Assembly (NCBI GenBank): GCA_024697645.1 | Contig: JAILFH010000084.1 | Location: 1-63,118 of the forward strand | Direction: 5' to 3' | Source of the DNA: Prevotella sp. | GTDB lineage: Bacteria > Bacteroidota > Bacteroidia > Bacteroidales > Bacteroidaceae | Length of the DNA stretch: 63,118 nt | In this document: in pieces, positions 47,935-57,650 of the stretch | Numbering within the stretch: the first letter of the stretch is position 1 | How the letters are laid out: each line of letters begins with the position of its first letter | Program-made: the position numbers and the translations under genes | The notes under the pieces: model-generated | Seen by the model: only the letters and a program-made list of their open reading frames with translations | Told to the model about the DNA's origin: nothing | Database searches by the model: none

Positions 47935-48636
47935 TTACACTTCAGGGTTTTGGTCTCTCAGGTCTTGATTCTTTTTCTTCGTCGAGCGTGCAATGAGCAT
48001 CTGTCCAATGCCGTAGCAAAGCACGAGAGCACCTACACCCTGGAGCATGGCTGAATCCCAGAAGCCAAACATAACAATCAGACCAATACCAATCCAGATG
48101 TTTCGAATACCGCGACTGCGCAGGAATTCATCGCTTTGCTTGTCGACGGGCATCAACTCCTCAGGAATGGGCTGTCCTGTCTCCATAGCCTTCTCCGCCA
48201 ATGTCACCTGGTCATTATGTCGGCGCACCATATAGCGCAGCACCAATGCCAGAATGATGAAGGGAGCGAGGGCGAAGAGAAGTAACACCAGGATGACCAG
48301 AATGGCGACCATGATGCCTCCAAAGCCCAGCGAAACATTCTCGAACGATTCCAGCCAAGAGATCGGGTCGTCATAGTCATCAGGATTGTGGCTGACAGTT
48401 GTCGTCGTCACAGATTCGTCATCGTAGTTAGCCTGAGCGTCATCGGCAATACTTGTCGTGTCGGAGAACGCCTCAATGCCTTCGTCAGTAGCGTTTGCAT
48501 CTGCAGCAACTGCGGTGGTATCAGCCTTCACAGTTGTAGTTGCATGGTGACGATGCTTTGGTTGAGCATCCAACTGCACGGTGCCCATTGTGAGCAACAG
48601 TGCGAAGAGTATCAGTTTCTGTTTCATTTTCGTCAT
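47935..48636 (-). CDS. Exported membrane protein of the sigma-factor operon (DUF6249-like)
   Basis: 233 residues: signal peptide (about 1-25, ending LDAQPKHRHH), a Thr/Asp/Ala-rich stretch (residues 33-90, ATTTVKADTTAVAAD...DDYDDP), a helix at 105-138 (GIMVAILVILVLLLFALAPFIILALVL), a cytoplasmic loop and two further helices (about 185-215). The family is found beside ECF sigma genes in Bacteroidales; function unknown. It may be a sensor for the sigma system (inference). First gene of the three-gene operon. Confidence 0.7.
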   Translation of the reverse strand: MTKMKQKLILFALLLTMGTVQLDAQPKHRHHATTTVKADTTAVAADANATDEGIEAFSDTTSIADDAQANYDDESVTTTTVSHNPDDYDDPISWLESFENVSLGFGGIMVAILVILVLLLFALAPFIILALVLRYMVRRHNDQVTLAEKAMETGQPIPEELMPVDKQSDEFLRSRGIRNIWIGIGLIVMFGFWDSAMLQGVGALVLCYGIGQMLIARSTKKKNQDLRDQNPEV

Positions 48637-48706
48637 TATTAAAACTTAATTGTTCAACTTAATTTTTCTAATTTACATCCTTTTGACGAAATGAATGCTG
48701 TTTAAG

Positions 48707-48737
48707 TTGCAAAGTAACATTTTTTTTTTTACTTTTG
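48707..48737 (+). promoter_or_regulatory. Promoter of the rsmF-type/thyA operon
   Basis: TTG 48707-48709, 20-nt spacer (mostly T), TACTTTTG 48730-48737; the start falls near 48743. It overlaps the 5' part of an upstream in-frame extension of the methyltransferase, so the gene must begin at 48761. Confidence 0.75.
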
Positions 48738-48760
48738 CAAGTGAATTTCTTAAAAATGTG

Positions 48761-50077
48761 ATGCAACTACCAGCAGAATACATCGAACAGACGCGCAAAA
48801 CACTCGGACCAGAACTCTTCGAACGCTACATGAAATCGTTTGAGGAAGTCGCTCCTGTGAGCATCCGACTCAATGCCGAGAAGTGCGAGAACGTTGATAT
48901 GGGATATGCCGAACGAGTGCCTTGGTGCAGAGACGGCTACTATTTGCCCAGTCGCCCCACATTCACTTTCGACCCATTGCTCCATGCGGGTTGCTATTAC
49001 GTACAGGAAGCATCCTCGATGTTTCTCGACGAAATTCTACGGCAACATCTTCCTGAAGTAACATCCGAAGCAGAAAATCAGTCGACAAAACCGTCAGAGT
49101 CTCTGATGATGCTTGACATGTGTGCTGCCCCAGGCGGCAAATCGACGATTCTGCTGAACGCGTTGCCAAAGGGAGGTATGCTCATGAGCAATGAGCCCAA
49201 TCCCAAGCGTGCGCAGATTCTGAACGAGAATCTTCAGAAATGGAACCTGCCGCGGGTTTCAATACAGGACAAGGAACCTTCATATACAAAGTCTTATAAA
49301 ACGAAGCGCGTGCTTGTCGCCAACTGCTATCCACGCGACATTCGCCGTAGCAAGATACAATTCGACGTGATTCTCTGCGATGTGCCTTGCTCGGGCGAGG
49401 GAATGTTCCGCAAGGACGAGGCAACTATCGCCGAATGGAGTCCCGAGAATGTGGAGAAATGCTGGCGACTGCAACGCGAGATTGTCAGCGAGGCTTGGCA
49501 ATGTCTGAAGCCGGGCGGACTGCTCATCTATAGCACCTGCACGCTGAACACCAAGGAGGACGAGGAAAACATCCGATGGATGATGGAGGAACTTGACGCT
49601 CAGCCGCTACCCGTAGCAACTCAGCCCGACTGGCACATCGTAGGCTCCCTGCTCCCCGATTTCACGGCACCTGTCTATCGGTTCATCCCCGGAACAACCC
49701 GAGGCGAAGGTTTGTTTATGGCCGCCTTGCGAAAGCCGGGCGAAAGGAATCGCGATAAATCGGGTGCGAAGAACGGAGAACGTTCGATAACCCTCGTCTG
49801 TAACGAATTCATCGTCGCCATCAATGGGGCTATCTCTTCAGGTTGCCCTTGCGTCAATGTCGATTATCAGCAAGCCATCAGTTATCTGCGCCGCGAAGCC
49901 CTTGTGCTGCCCAGCGACACGCCTCGGGGGCAGGTCGTCATCTGCTTCGAGGGTTATGCCCTCGGACTGGCGAATAATATTGGTTCGCGCGCAAACAACC
50001 TATATCCAAAAGAATGGAGAATCAAATCAACCCACATACCACAAACTTATGAAGCAATACTTAGACATTCTGAATAG
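48761..50077 (+). CDS. NOL1/NOP2/Sun-family rRNA cytosine-C5 methyltransferase (RsmF-like)
   Basis: SAM-dependent m5C methyltransferase acting on 16S r[28 protein letters not shown] is the SAM-binding motif [13 protein letters not shown] and [14 protein letters not shown] hold the two catalytic cysteines (motifs IV and VI). The C-terminal part (about 320-438) matches the RNA-binding extension of the RsmF/YebU group, with a PUA-like end. 438 residues from the ATG at 48761. Its final 29 nt overlap the start of thyA. Confidence 0.9.
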   Translation: MQLPAEYIEQTRKTLGPELFERYMKSFEEVAPVSIRLNAEKCENVDMGYAERVPWCRDGYYLPSRPTFTFDPLLHAGCYYVQEASSMFLDEILRQHLPEVTSEAENQSTKPSESLMMLDMCAAPGGKSTILLNALPKGGMLMSNEPNPKRAQILNENLQKWNLPRVSIQDKEPSYTKSYKTKRVLVANCYPRDIRRSKIQFDVILCDVPCSGEGMFRKDEATIAEWSPENVEKCWRLQREIVSEAWQCLKPGGLLIYSTCTLNTKEDEENIRWMMEELDAQPLPVATQPDWHIVGSLLPDFTAPVYRFIPGTTRGEGLFMAALRKPGERNRDKSGAKNGERSITLVCNEFIVAINGAISSGCPCVNVDYQQAISYLRREALVLPSDTPRGQVVICFEGYALGLANNIGSRANNLYPKEWRIKSTHIPQTYEAILRHSE

Positions 50078-50870
50078 AATCCTGACCGAAGGCGCCCAGA
50101 AAGGCGACCGAACGGGCACAGGAACCCTCAGCATCTTTGGAACACAGAGCCGCTATAACCTCGAAGATGGTTTCCCGCTGCTCACCACGAAGAAACTCCA
50201 CCTGAAGTCAATCATCTACGAACTTCTCTGGTTCCTTCGTGGCGATACGAATGTGCACTGGCTCCAGGAACACGGCGTGCGCATCTGGAACGAATGGGCT
50301 GATGAAGATGGAGAACTCGGACCTGTCTATGGGCATCAGTGGAGATCGTGGCCCGACTACGACGGAGGAACCATCGACCAGATTCAGATGATTATCGACC
50401 AACTGCGCAACAATCCCAATTCGCGCAGAATGATTGTATCGGCTTGGAACGTGGCTGAAGTCAACCGAATGGCTTTGCCCCCTTGCCACACGATATTCCA
50501 GTTCTACACTGCCCCCGCAGCCGAAAACGATGTTGATCAGCGCCCCCGACTCTCGCTGCAACTCTATCAGCGCTCTGCCGACACATTCCTCGGTGTGCCT
50601 TTCAACATTGCTTCCTATGCGCTTCTGCTGCAGATGATGGCGCAAGTGGTCAACATGCGCCCAGGCGACTTCATCCACACAACGGGCGACACCCATCTCT
50701 ATCTGAATCATCTCGATCAAGCCCGCCTGCAACTCACGCGTGAGCCTCGTCCCCTGCCCCGTATGGTCATCAACCCCGACGTTCACGATCTCTTCGACTT
50801 CAAATACGAAGACTTCCAACTCGAGGACTATAACCCCTGGCCGCACATCAAGGCTGAAGTGAGTGTGTAG
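50049..50870 (+). CDS. thyA: Thymidylate synthase
   Basis: Methylates dUMP to dTMP using methylenetetrahydrofolate. 273 residues; the nucleophile is Cys146 ([12 protein letters not shown]), and [36 protein letters not shown] and [15 protein letters not shown] are family signatures. The frame is open far upstream into the methyltransferase gene, but [15 protein letters not shown] is the family N terminus. The folA gene, commonly next to thyA in this phylum, is 5.2 kb away on the other side of a protease gene. Confidence 0.97.
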   Translation: MKQYLDILNRILTEGAQKGDRTGTGTLSIFGTQSRYNLEDGFPLLTTKKLHLKSIIYELLWFLRGDTNVHWLQEHGVRIWNEWADEDGELGPVYGHQWRSWPDYDGGTIDQIQMIIDQLRNNPNSRRMIVSAWNVAEVNRMALPPCHTIFQFYTAPAAENDVDQRPRLSLQLYQRSADTFLGVPFNIASYALLLQMMAQVVNMRPGDFIHTTGDTHLYLNHLDQARLQLTREPRPLPRMVINPDVHDLFDFKYEDFQLEDYNPWPHIKAEVSV

Positions 50871-50933
50871 AGACTCTCTGTCGTGAGGGGACTCGAAGCA
50901 GCAAAGACCCCGAATCTCTTTGCAGAAACAAAA

Positions 50934-50972
50934 TAGGTGCACGCCTCAATGGTGTGCACCTAATTTTATTTT
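50934..50972. terminator. Bidirectional terminator between thyA and the C10 protease gene
   Basis: TAGGTGCACGCC (50934-50945) pairs with GGTGTGCACCTA (50951-50962) with one G-U, followed by ATTTTATTTT on the plus strand and TTTTGTTTC on the minus strand. Confidence 0.85.
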
Positions 50973-50986
50973 AGGGACAACTTGAA

Positions 50987-53900
50987 TCACTTCACAACAA
51001 ACTTGCATCCATTGCGCACATAGATGCCCTTCGGCAGCGAAGTCTCCTGGCGCTTGCGACCCTGAAGGTCGTAGATTGCATCCTTTTCGCCATCGAACTG
51101 AACATTGTCAATGCCTGTCGGGTCTGCCTCGATGGTGAGAACACCAGAAACATATTCGAAGACATAGTTCTGAGCCTCGGCACCCGAAACACGAATCTCA
51201 TATTCGCCTGCTGGACTGGTCTCCGTAGCATCGCATTCTATCACGGGTTGCTTCAGGAGCACATCCTCAGCCTTCTCGCGATTTCGGAAGGTGCGATAGG
51301 TCACCTCGAACTCGGGATTGGCCTCGCCATACTTACGGCTGTACGACTTGGCTGTTACCGTAATCGTTACAGGCGTCACGATGAGATTAGCAGAAATCAG
51401 TTCCACATCGGGCGTGGTGATTGAACCTGGGAATATCCAAACAGGATAAGTGCCAACGGCTGCAGTGTTATCTGCCTCGCAGTAGATATAGGGTTTACCA
51501 TTAATCGGAGCACCCTCTACGGCATACTTGAACGTACCGTTGGAGCGGCCATATTCGCGCTGCATTTCCTCCATGCGAACAATCGGCTTGCCCGTAAATT
51601 CACTATAGGTGAAGCGACTCCAGTACTCATCAGCCTGATAAGCCTCCATCACGTCCTTCGGAACGAACATCTGAACAGAGCGCTGAAGCGTAGAACTCGA
51701 TGCCTCCAGTTGCTGCGGATCGGGATTGAACACAGCCATATACTTCAGAGCGTTGCAACCCGAGAAGGCATTGCGGCCAATCGACTTCACATTCTCTGGG
51801 ATATAGATCGACACCATACCTGAGCAACCTGAGAAGGCCTGATCGGGAATCTCGGTGATTGATGTGAAATACTTAAACTCATCGAAACTCGTCATCGAAT
51901 TCTTCTGGAAAACAGTACCGATGTTCTTCACGGCAGCGGCTTCCTCCATACTAAGTTCGTAGTCACCATCCTCGTCCCAGTTGTTGATGCACGCCGTCTC
52001 GGCCTGATAACTGGTGAAGTTGATGTAGTGGAGTTTCTCACGCAGAGAAGCAACGGCTGCAGCGATTTCCTCTCTGGTGCTTTCCAGATTGTCGTAGACA
52101 GCCTGTTCGGCAGAAGCATCGATATTGCGGCTATTTGCCACCTCGATAAGATGCCTCAGATAATCAGCCTGTGACAAATCTGTCTTCGCTTGCTCCAAGT
52201 CCATCATGTCGACGAATGCCCACTGGCAATTGGCCTCATTGCCTTCATACGCGATATCGTAATACAGACCATAGGTGGGGCTCGTGTAACTACTCTTGTG
52301 ATTCGGCTGAATTCCGAGATACTCTCCCTCCACATAGGTAGCGTCGTTCGTCGGCACCTGAAGCGTGTAGACATTGTTGCCCAGATGCTTCACGAGCCAA
52401 TAGCCCTTGGTGCTGGATTCGCCGTCGACGAAACAAGCCTTCACGCCTTCACCCACTTGCGAGTCGGAACTGGTGCGGAAAAGATGGTTGTTGCTTCTTC
52501 CTGTCTGCTGGGCAACGACCGTATAGACATCGGGTATTGAAGTCGAGAAGAGGGCATATTTCAGTGGCTCCACTCCTACAACAGCCTGAGTTCCATAGGC
52601 CTCACCGTTCGTGACATACTTACGCGTACCGAGATTGTAGATATACACAACCAGACCTTCATTGAGTTCAGAGAACGGAGGTGTACCCAGAGCACGCATT
52701 TCCTTAATCTCACCGAATGACTTCCAGGTGGGAGCGCTGGCATAGAGTTCCTTCGAGCCCTTCGGCACGTAGAGTGTCGCGTTCTTCAGGTCGACTCCGT
52801 TGAACACATTTCTGCCCAGCGTGATCGACGAGGGATCGGGATTGGCAATGCTGAACGACGTCAGCGACTTGCAGTTGGCAAAGGCGTTGCTGGCAATCTG
52901 GGTGACATACTGCGGCAACTCCACACTTGCCAGCGAACTATTGTCGCTGAAAGCGTAAAGACCAACACTCGTCACCGACTGAGGAGCAACGATTTTCTGC
53001 AGGTCGCTACAGCCACCAAATGCATAATAACTGATGGAACTCAGATTGGTGAAATAGGTAAATTCATCGAAGGTCTTCATGCCGCAGGAGTAGAACACAT
53101 AGCCCAGATCGGTGACCTTCTCAGCCTCAGAAGGACTGATTTCGCCATTGGCGTCCATATCCCAGTTAGCAACACAAACCTCGAAGACTCGCTCGTCGGC
53201 AAAGTTGATGAAACCGAGTTTGTTGCGAAGTTTACGCTGCGCATTCTTCAGTTCCTCAACGGTGCTCTCCATATTGTCGAGTACCTCCTGCTCCATCGAA
53301 GTCTCAATGCTCCTCTGCTTGGCCATATTGATGAGTTCCTCAAGTTTAGCAGCAGCATTGTAGGCGCCATAGACCTCTTCCAAGTCAACAAATGCCCATT
53401 GGCAGTTTTCCTCATTGCCTGAGTAGGGAACATCGTAGTAAGCGCCATAGGTGGGCTGAACATAATTGCTGGCATGGGTCGTCTGAACGCCGAGATAGCG
53501 TCCGTTGACATAGTCGGCCGACGACGATGGCGGCTGAATGGTGTAGTGGTTGTCGCCAACGGACTTGATGGTCCAGTAGGTGGTTGTACCCAGTTCGGTA
53601 CCGTCCACGAAGCAGGCTTTCACGCCACTGCCCACATTCCCGTCTTTATTCGTACGGAAGAGATATTTGCCCGTCTGACCCGTCTCATCGGAATAGAGAT
53701 AGTAGGTTCCCTCGGGCATACTGCTGTTGCGCTTCACGACATACGTCATGGGCTCGTCGCCGACAATTGCCTGAGTGCCCCAAGCCTCGCCCTTTGTCAG
53801 GAAGAGGCCCGTTCCTACATTATAGATATATACCTTGCGCTCGGGAGTAAATTCCGAGAACGACATCTGAGGAAGCACGCGGTCTTCCCTGATATTGACA

Positions 53901-55696
53901 AACTGGTTCCACTGATCGGCTTTCGCAAAGAGCACTTTGCCGCCTTCCATCACGGTGAGAATGATGTCCTCGAATTTCAGACCGTCGAACACCGATGAGC
54001 CCAGCGCAATCGTTGCGGGATCGGCAGAGTTCACCTTCAGCGTCGTGAGTTTCGTACATCCTGCCAAAGCGCGACTGCCCAGTTCCTTGATGCCCTCGGG
54101 CAGTTCCATTGCCGTCATCGCGGCACAGTTCTCAAACGTGCTGGCACCAATCGACGTGATGCCTTCGGGCAGGTCCACATTGCCAAGCAACTTACAACCC
54201 GTGAAGGCTCCTTCGCCAATGCTCGTCAGACCGTCTGGCAGCAGCAAGGTCGTCAGTGAGCGGCAACCGTTGAAGGCGTTGGCGCCGATCTCGGTAATCT
54301 GAGTCGGCAGCGTGATGGAAGCGAGCGATGAACATCCGCTGAAAGCATCAGCGGCAATCGTCTTCAGACTCGTGAAATTGCGCAGTTCCTTGAAGTTTCT
54401 GACCGACTGACCCTTGAAGACTGTTCCCAGATCCTCAATGGCTGCAGCCTCGCCATAACTCAGGTTTCCGTCGCCGTTTGTATCCCAGTTCTCCACGCAA
54501 AGCGCACGGGCTCGGGTGTCGGAAATCTTCAGCGTCATGTCCTCGAAGTTCTCAGGCTCAATGCCGATAATTGCCTCAACGCCAGAGTTGTAGCCACTGT
54601 CGGAACCACCGATGCCCTGAGAACCTGGAGTCAGATTGGAGAGCAGATAGAAACCGTCGCTCTGGCCTCCCCAGCCCCAGTTGATGTGGTAGCGGCGATC
54701 ACCGTCGTAGCCGTCGCAGACGAAGGCGTGACCAACCTCGCTGTTGGCGCCACTCAGGTAGAACGCGCGACCATTGGCCAACTCGTTGTAGCAAATCTCA
54801 TCCCAAGCCTCGTTGCTGTATTGATTCATCTGGATGTAGTTCACCGACGATCCATAGCCGAAGTATGCCTTCAGCGCGTCGGCCACCTTATAGGAATAGG
54901 CACCAGAGGCGCTGTTCGTGTAGTCCATCTCAATCGACACACCGCAATAGAGCATCAGGTTCGCTACTGCCTCGCGTGCAACTTCGCTCTCGTTGCCGCT
55001 GTAACTGTCGCGCATGTTTTCCCAGTCGATAGGCGAACCCTCGGGGATTCCGTCAACGTGCAACTGACCGTAGATGGCGTGATTCGTTGCACCGACGTAG
55101 GCGGGAATGGCGGCCAGCGTGCGGTCAGTCGACTTGTCGCGCTGCAGATACATAATCTGTGCCATTGCCGTAGCCACACATCCCGTCACCGAAGTACCCT
55201 GACCGAAGTAGTTCGGACAGTTCTGGTTGTAGGGATAGCCCTGATTCCAGGTACACGTGAGCAACTTCGCAATAGCGGGATGGGTCGAGACGGCCGTAAT
55301 CACATTGCCTCCTCCATGTGCGCGCAAGTATGCAATCTGATTCTCATACTCAGCCAGCAGCGACTTCATGTTCTCAGGAATTGCGGCATAGTCGAAACTT
55401 CCGTTGTCGCAATAGCCCAGCACGGGAATCGTCTGATCGTCGCCTGAGACAATCACGAAGCCTCCATCGTTGCCACGATTGAACACATAGTAGGCATCGG
55501 GTTCCGACGCTGCTGCGCCACTGCGGCGAGGTGCCAGTTTAGCACGGTCGGCAACGGGAGCGAGCACCTGGCTCTGTCCCCGCTGTGCAAAGAAAGCCTC
55601 AGCCTGCTGCTGTGCTTGCTTACGCGTGATGGGAGATGCCTGCATCATGAGACATGACACACACATCAACATCAGAAATGATAAAAATCGTTTCAT
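50987..55696 (-). CDS. Giant secreted C10 (streptopain-like) cysteine protease with BspA-type LRRs
   Basis: 1569 residues. Signal peptide (1-20); Spi-type propeptide (about 21-115); C10 protease domain (about 130-375) with Cys173 (TSVTGCVATAMAQIM), His323 (VGHAFVCDGYDG) and INWGWGG (338-344). Then a modular tail: three copies of an EF-hand-like loop (NWDTNGDGNLSYGEAAA, NWDMDANGEISPSEAE, NWDEDGDYELSMEEAAA), each followed by BspA-type LRR_5 repeats (e.g. LPTQITEIGANAFNGCRSL); two beta-trefoil-like domains beginning YIYNVGTGLFLTKGEAWGTQ and YIYNLGTRKYVTNGEAYGTQ; an MBG-type sandwich (ITVTAKSYSRKYGEANPEF); and a T9SS-style tail (YDLQGRKRQETSLPKGIYVR and NGCKFVVK). Likely surface-exposed. It interrupts thyA-folA in reverse orientation. 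Confidence 0.92.
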   Translation of the reverse strand: MKRFLSFLMLMCVSCLMMQASPITRKQAQQQAEAFFAQRGQSQVLAPVADRAKLAPRRSGAAASEPDAYYVFNRGNDGGFVIVSGDDQTIPVLGYCDNGSFDYAAIPENMKSLLAEYENQIAYLRAHGGGNVITAVSTHPAIAKLLTCTWNQGYPYNQNCPNYFGQGTSVTGCVATAMAQIMYLQRDKSTDRTLAAIPAYVGATNHAIYGQLHVDGIPEGSPIDWENMRDSYSGNESEVAREAVANLMLYCGVSIEMDYTNSASGAYSYKVADALKAYFGYGSSVNYIQMNQYSNEAWDEICYNELANGRAFYLSGANSEVGHAFVCDGYDGDRRYHINWGWGGQSDGFYLLSNLTPGSQGIGGSDSGYNSGVEAIIGIEPENFEDMTLKISDTRARALCVENWDTNGDGNLSYGEAAAIEDLGTVFKGQSVRNFKELRNFTSLKTIAADAFSGCSSLASITLPTQITEIGANAFNGCRSLTTLLLPDGLTSIGEGAFTGCKLLGNVDLPEGITSIGASTFENCAAMTAMELPEGIKELGSRALAGCTKLTTLKVNSADPATIALGSSVFDGLKFEDIILTVMEGGKVLFAKADQWNQFVNIREDRVLPQMSFSEFTPERKVYIYNVGTGLFLTKGEAWGTQAIVGDEPMTYVVKRNSSMPEGTYYLYSDETGQTGKYLFRTNKDGNVGSGVKACFVDGTELGTTTYWTIKSVGDNHYTIQPPSSSADYVNGRYLGVQTTHASNYVQPTYGAYYDVPYSGNEENCQWAFVDLEEVYGAYNAAAKLEELINMAKQRSIETSMEQEVLDNMESTVEELKNAQRKLRNKLGFINFADERVFEVCVANWDMDANGEISPSEAEKVTDLGYVFYSCGMKTFDEFTYFTNLSSISYYAFGGCSDLQKIVAPQSVTSVGLYAFSDNSSLASVELPQYVTQIASNAFANCKSLTSFSIANPDPSSITLGRNVFNGVDLKNATLYVPKGSKELYASAPTWKSFGEIKEMRALGTPPFSELNEGLVVYIYNLGTRKYVTNGEAYGTQAVVGVEPLKYALFSTSIPDVYTVVAQQTGRSNNHLFRTSSDSQVGEGVKACFVDGESSTKGYWLVKHLGNNVYTLQVPTNDATYVEGEYLGIQPNHKSSYTSPTYGLYYDIAYEGNEANCQWAFVDMMDLEQAKTDLSQADYLRHLIEVANSRNIDASAEQAVYDNLESTREEIAAAVASLREKLHYINFTSYQAETACINNWDEDGDYELSMEEAAAVKNIGTVFQKNSMTSFDEFKYFTSITEIPDQAFSGCSGMVSIYIPENVKSIGRNAFSGCNALKYMAVFNPDPQQLEASSSTLQRSVQMFVPKDVMEAYQADEYWSRFTYSEFTGKPIVRMEEMQREYGRSNGTFKYAVEGAPINGKPYIYCEADNTAAVGTYPVWIFPGSITTPDVELISANLIVTPVTITVTAKSYSRKYGEANPEFEVTYRTFRNREKAEDVLLKQPVIECDATETSPAGEYEIRVSGAEAQNYVFEYVSGVLTIEADPTGIDNVQFDGEKDAIYDLQGRKRQETSLPKGIYVRNGCKFVVK

Positions 55697-55806
55697 TATT
55701 TCACTGATTGTATTAGTTAAAAGTCTGAATGATTAAATTCAATAAAAAATTGTCAGTCTGTTAGTTAGTAGTCTTCGTCCAGTATTTGGTGTTTTCCGGT
55801 CGTTGA

Positions 55807-55952
55807 CGTTTGGCAGAGGAAATTCTCAGTCGGTTCACTGCGCTTGGTAAAAACGATTCTCAGTCGGTTCACTGCGTTTGGCAAAAACGATTATCTGTCG
55901 CCTCATTGCGTTTGGCAGAAGCAGTTCTTCATCGCCTCACTGCGCTTGCCCT
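55807..55952. repeat. Four tandem 34-nt repeats
   Basis: Units begin exactly at 55807, 55841, 55875 and 55909, with a partial fifth from 55943. Each contains CGTTTGGCA, then a variable middle and TCGGTTCACTG or TCGCCTCACTG. Location between divergent gene starts, rather than after a stop codon. Confidence 0.88.
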
Positions 55953-56021
55953 AAGCGCTTCCCTTTCAAATCATTACACGATTGACAACCTCACAAAGTG
56001 GAATCTTTTTTCCGATTCTGG

Positions 56022-56052
56022 TTGGTAGTTTGTCAGATTATATGTAATTTTG
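56022..56052 (+). promoter_or_regulatory. folA promoter placed against the start codon
   Basis: TTG 56022-56024, 20-nt spacer, TAATTTTG 56045-56052; the ATG is at 56057, four bases on. Confidence 0.75.
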
Positions 56053-56056
56053 TGGC

Positions 56057-56578
56057 ATGAAACCAGAAGTAAACATTATCGCCGCCGTAGCCCGCAATGG
56101 TGCCATTGGCTATCGCAACAAACTGCTCTACTGGCTGCCCGCCGATCTGAAGAGATTCCGCCTGCTCACCACGGGTCATACCATCGTGATGGGTCGTAAG
56201 ACATTTGAATCGCTGCCGAAAGGCGCTCTGCCCAATCGTCGCAATGTGGTGCTGAGTCGAAACCTGAGCGATGCCGAGCATGCTCGCGACGAACGATTCC
56301 CCGGCTGCGACTGCTACACGTCGATGAAAGCGGCGCTCGACAGTTGTGCCGACGACGAGGTCGTATTCGTCATCGGAGGTGCCAGCATCTATCGTCAGGC
56401 ATTGGCGTTTGCCGACCGACTCCGACTCACTGAAATCGACGATACGCCAGCAGAAGCCGACGTATTCTTCCCTGCTATAGACGACGAATGGCAAGAAGTC
56501 TGGCGCGAGGCCCATACGAAAGATGAGCGTCACGCCTTTGACTTTGCCTTTGTCGACTACGAGCGTATTCCACGATAG
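56057..56578 (+). CDS. folA: Dihydrofolate reductase
   Basis: Reduces dihydrofolate produced by thymidylate synthase. 173 residues beginning MKPEVNIIAAVARNGAIGYRNKLLYWLPADLKRF, with MGRKTFESLP, NVVLSR and FVIGGASIYRQAL (NADPH and folate-binding blocks) and AEADVFFPAID near the C terminus. Leaderless or nearly so by promoter position. Converges on the Lrp gene with a 24-bp gap. Confidence 0.96.
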   Translation: MKPEVNIIAAVARNGAIGYRNKLLYWLPADLKRFRLLTTGHTIVMGRKTFESLPKGALPNRRNVVLSRNLSDAEHARDERFPGCDCYTSMKAALDSCADDEVVFVIGGASIYRQALAFADRLRLTEIDDTPAEADVFFPAIDDEWQEVWREAHTKDERHAFDFAFVDYERIPR

Positions 56579-56602
56579 ATACTCGTCACCGCCCGCCCGT
56601 CA

Positions 56603-57067
56603 TTATTCGTCAATCACGGGCAACTGACGGCTGATCACAGCATTGAATGCCACGATGGTCTCGCTGCGGGCGAGGCCGAGCGGCTGCAGTTTGTCGTGAA
56701 TGATGGTCAGCAGATCGTGGTTGTTGCGGGCATAGAGTTTGATGAACAAGTCGTAGCCACCAGTTGTATAGTGGCACTCCACAACCTCGGGAATGAGTTT
56801 GAGGGCTTCCACCACTTTGTCGAAACTCTCAGGATCTTTCAGATAGAGACCAATGTAGGCACAGGTCTCGTAACCAATTTTTTCAGGATCAATGAGGAAT
56901 TGCGAACCTTTGATCACACCAGCAGCGGTCAGTTTCTGAATACGCTGATGAATGGCTGCTCCACTCACGTTGCATGCACGTGCCACTTCAAGGAACGGGA
57001 TGCGGGCATCGTCTGAAATCATTCTGAGAATGTTCCGATCGAGTGCGTCTAAATTTTGTTGGGCCAT
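56603..57067 (-). CDS. Lrp/AsnC-family transcriptional regulator
   Basis: 154 residues. N-terminal winged helix-turn-helix (ALDRNILRMISDDARIPFLEVARACNVSGAAIHQRIQKLTAAGVIKG) and C-terminal RAM effector domain (YIGLYLKDPESFDKVVEALKLIPEVVECHYTTGGYDLFIKLYARN). The RAM domain usually binds an amino acid; which one is not visible. It is a local or global regulator of amino-acid metabolism by family; its targets are not in evidence here. Confidence 0.93.
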   Translation of the reverse strand: MAQQNLDALDRNILRMISDDARIPFLEVARACNVSGAAIHQRIQKLTAAGVIKGSQFLIDPEKIGYETCAYIGLYLKDPESFDKVVEALKLIPEVVECHYTTGGYDLFIKLYARNNHDLLTIIHDKLQPLGLARSETIVAFNAVISRQLPVIDE

Positions 57068-57224
57068 GATAGAAATGGTTTATAATAATAATAATTTGTT
57101 AATAATTTTTGTCAATTTCTGTAAAGTTGAAAGTAGATTTTCTTCTTACGCTTTGCAAAGTTAATGAATTTTTCGGTAATAAGAAAAAATTATAAGCAGA
57201 AAACTGCTTAAAAGTGCAAATTAT

Positions 57225-57650
57225 TTACAACTTCTGCTCACTTGCTCCGTAAACGATGCGTGAGAGATGGGCCTGACGCAGCATTTGCTTCACCTGAAGA
57301 ATCGTCGAAACGGGGGTTTGCTTGTCTGCTTTCAGATAGACCACCATCGGTCGCGAATCCGTCTCCCTTGCCTTCTGCTGCTCCTGAAGAAGCACCGTTG
57401 GCAACTGACTGAATCCCACCACCCGATTGTTCACCTGCAACTTGCCTTCACCGATGTAGAGATAGAGCGCCTGCGACTGATGCGTGTCGAGTTGGGTCAG
57501 TTGCGACCCCTGGGGCATCTGCACGTCCACCTTCGGCGAGGAAGTACGCATGTGCGACACGATGATGAAGAAGAACAACACCGTGAAGATCAGGTCGGGC
57601 ATCGACGCCATATTCAGGCTGGGCACCGTGTGGATTCGTCGCTTAATCAT
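57225..57650 (-). CDS. ExbD/TolR-family protein, second of the pair
   Basis: 141 residues; one transmembrane helix (about 17-37) carrying the conserved proton-pathway Asp19 in SMPDLIFTVLFFFI, followed by a small periplasmic domain ending VKQMLRQAHLSRIVYG. It shares its first residues (MIKRRIH) with the other ExbD. Last gene of the four-gene ExbB operon; overlaps the preceding ExbD by 8 bp. It energises TonB-dependent transport by proton flow. Confidence 0.92.
   Translation of the reverse strand: MIKRRIHTVPSLNMASMPDLIFTVLFFFIIVSHMRTSSPKVDVQMPQGSQLTQLDTHQSQALYLYIGEGKLQVNNRVVGFSQLPTVLLQEQQKARETDSRPMVVYLKADKQTPVSTILQVKQMLRQAHLSRIVYGASEQKL

Larger units (their letters stand above)
55697..56056. 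other. 360-bp region upstream of the C10 protease gene and folA
   Basis: Contains the 34-nt array and, at its right end, the folA promoter. The part next to the protease start is AT-rich; no clear promoter for it was seen. Confidence 0.65.
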
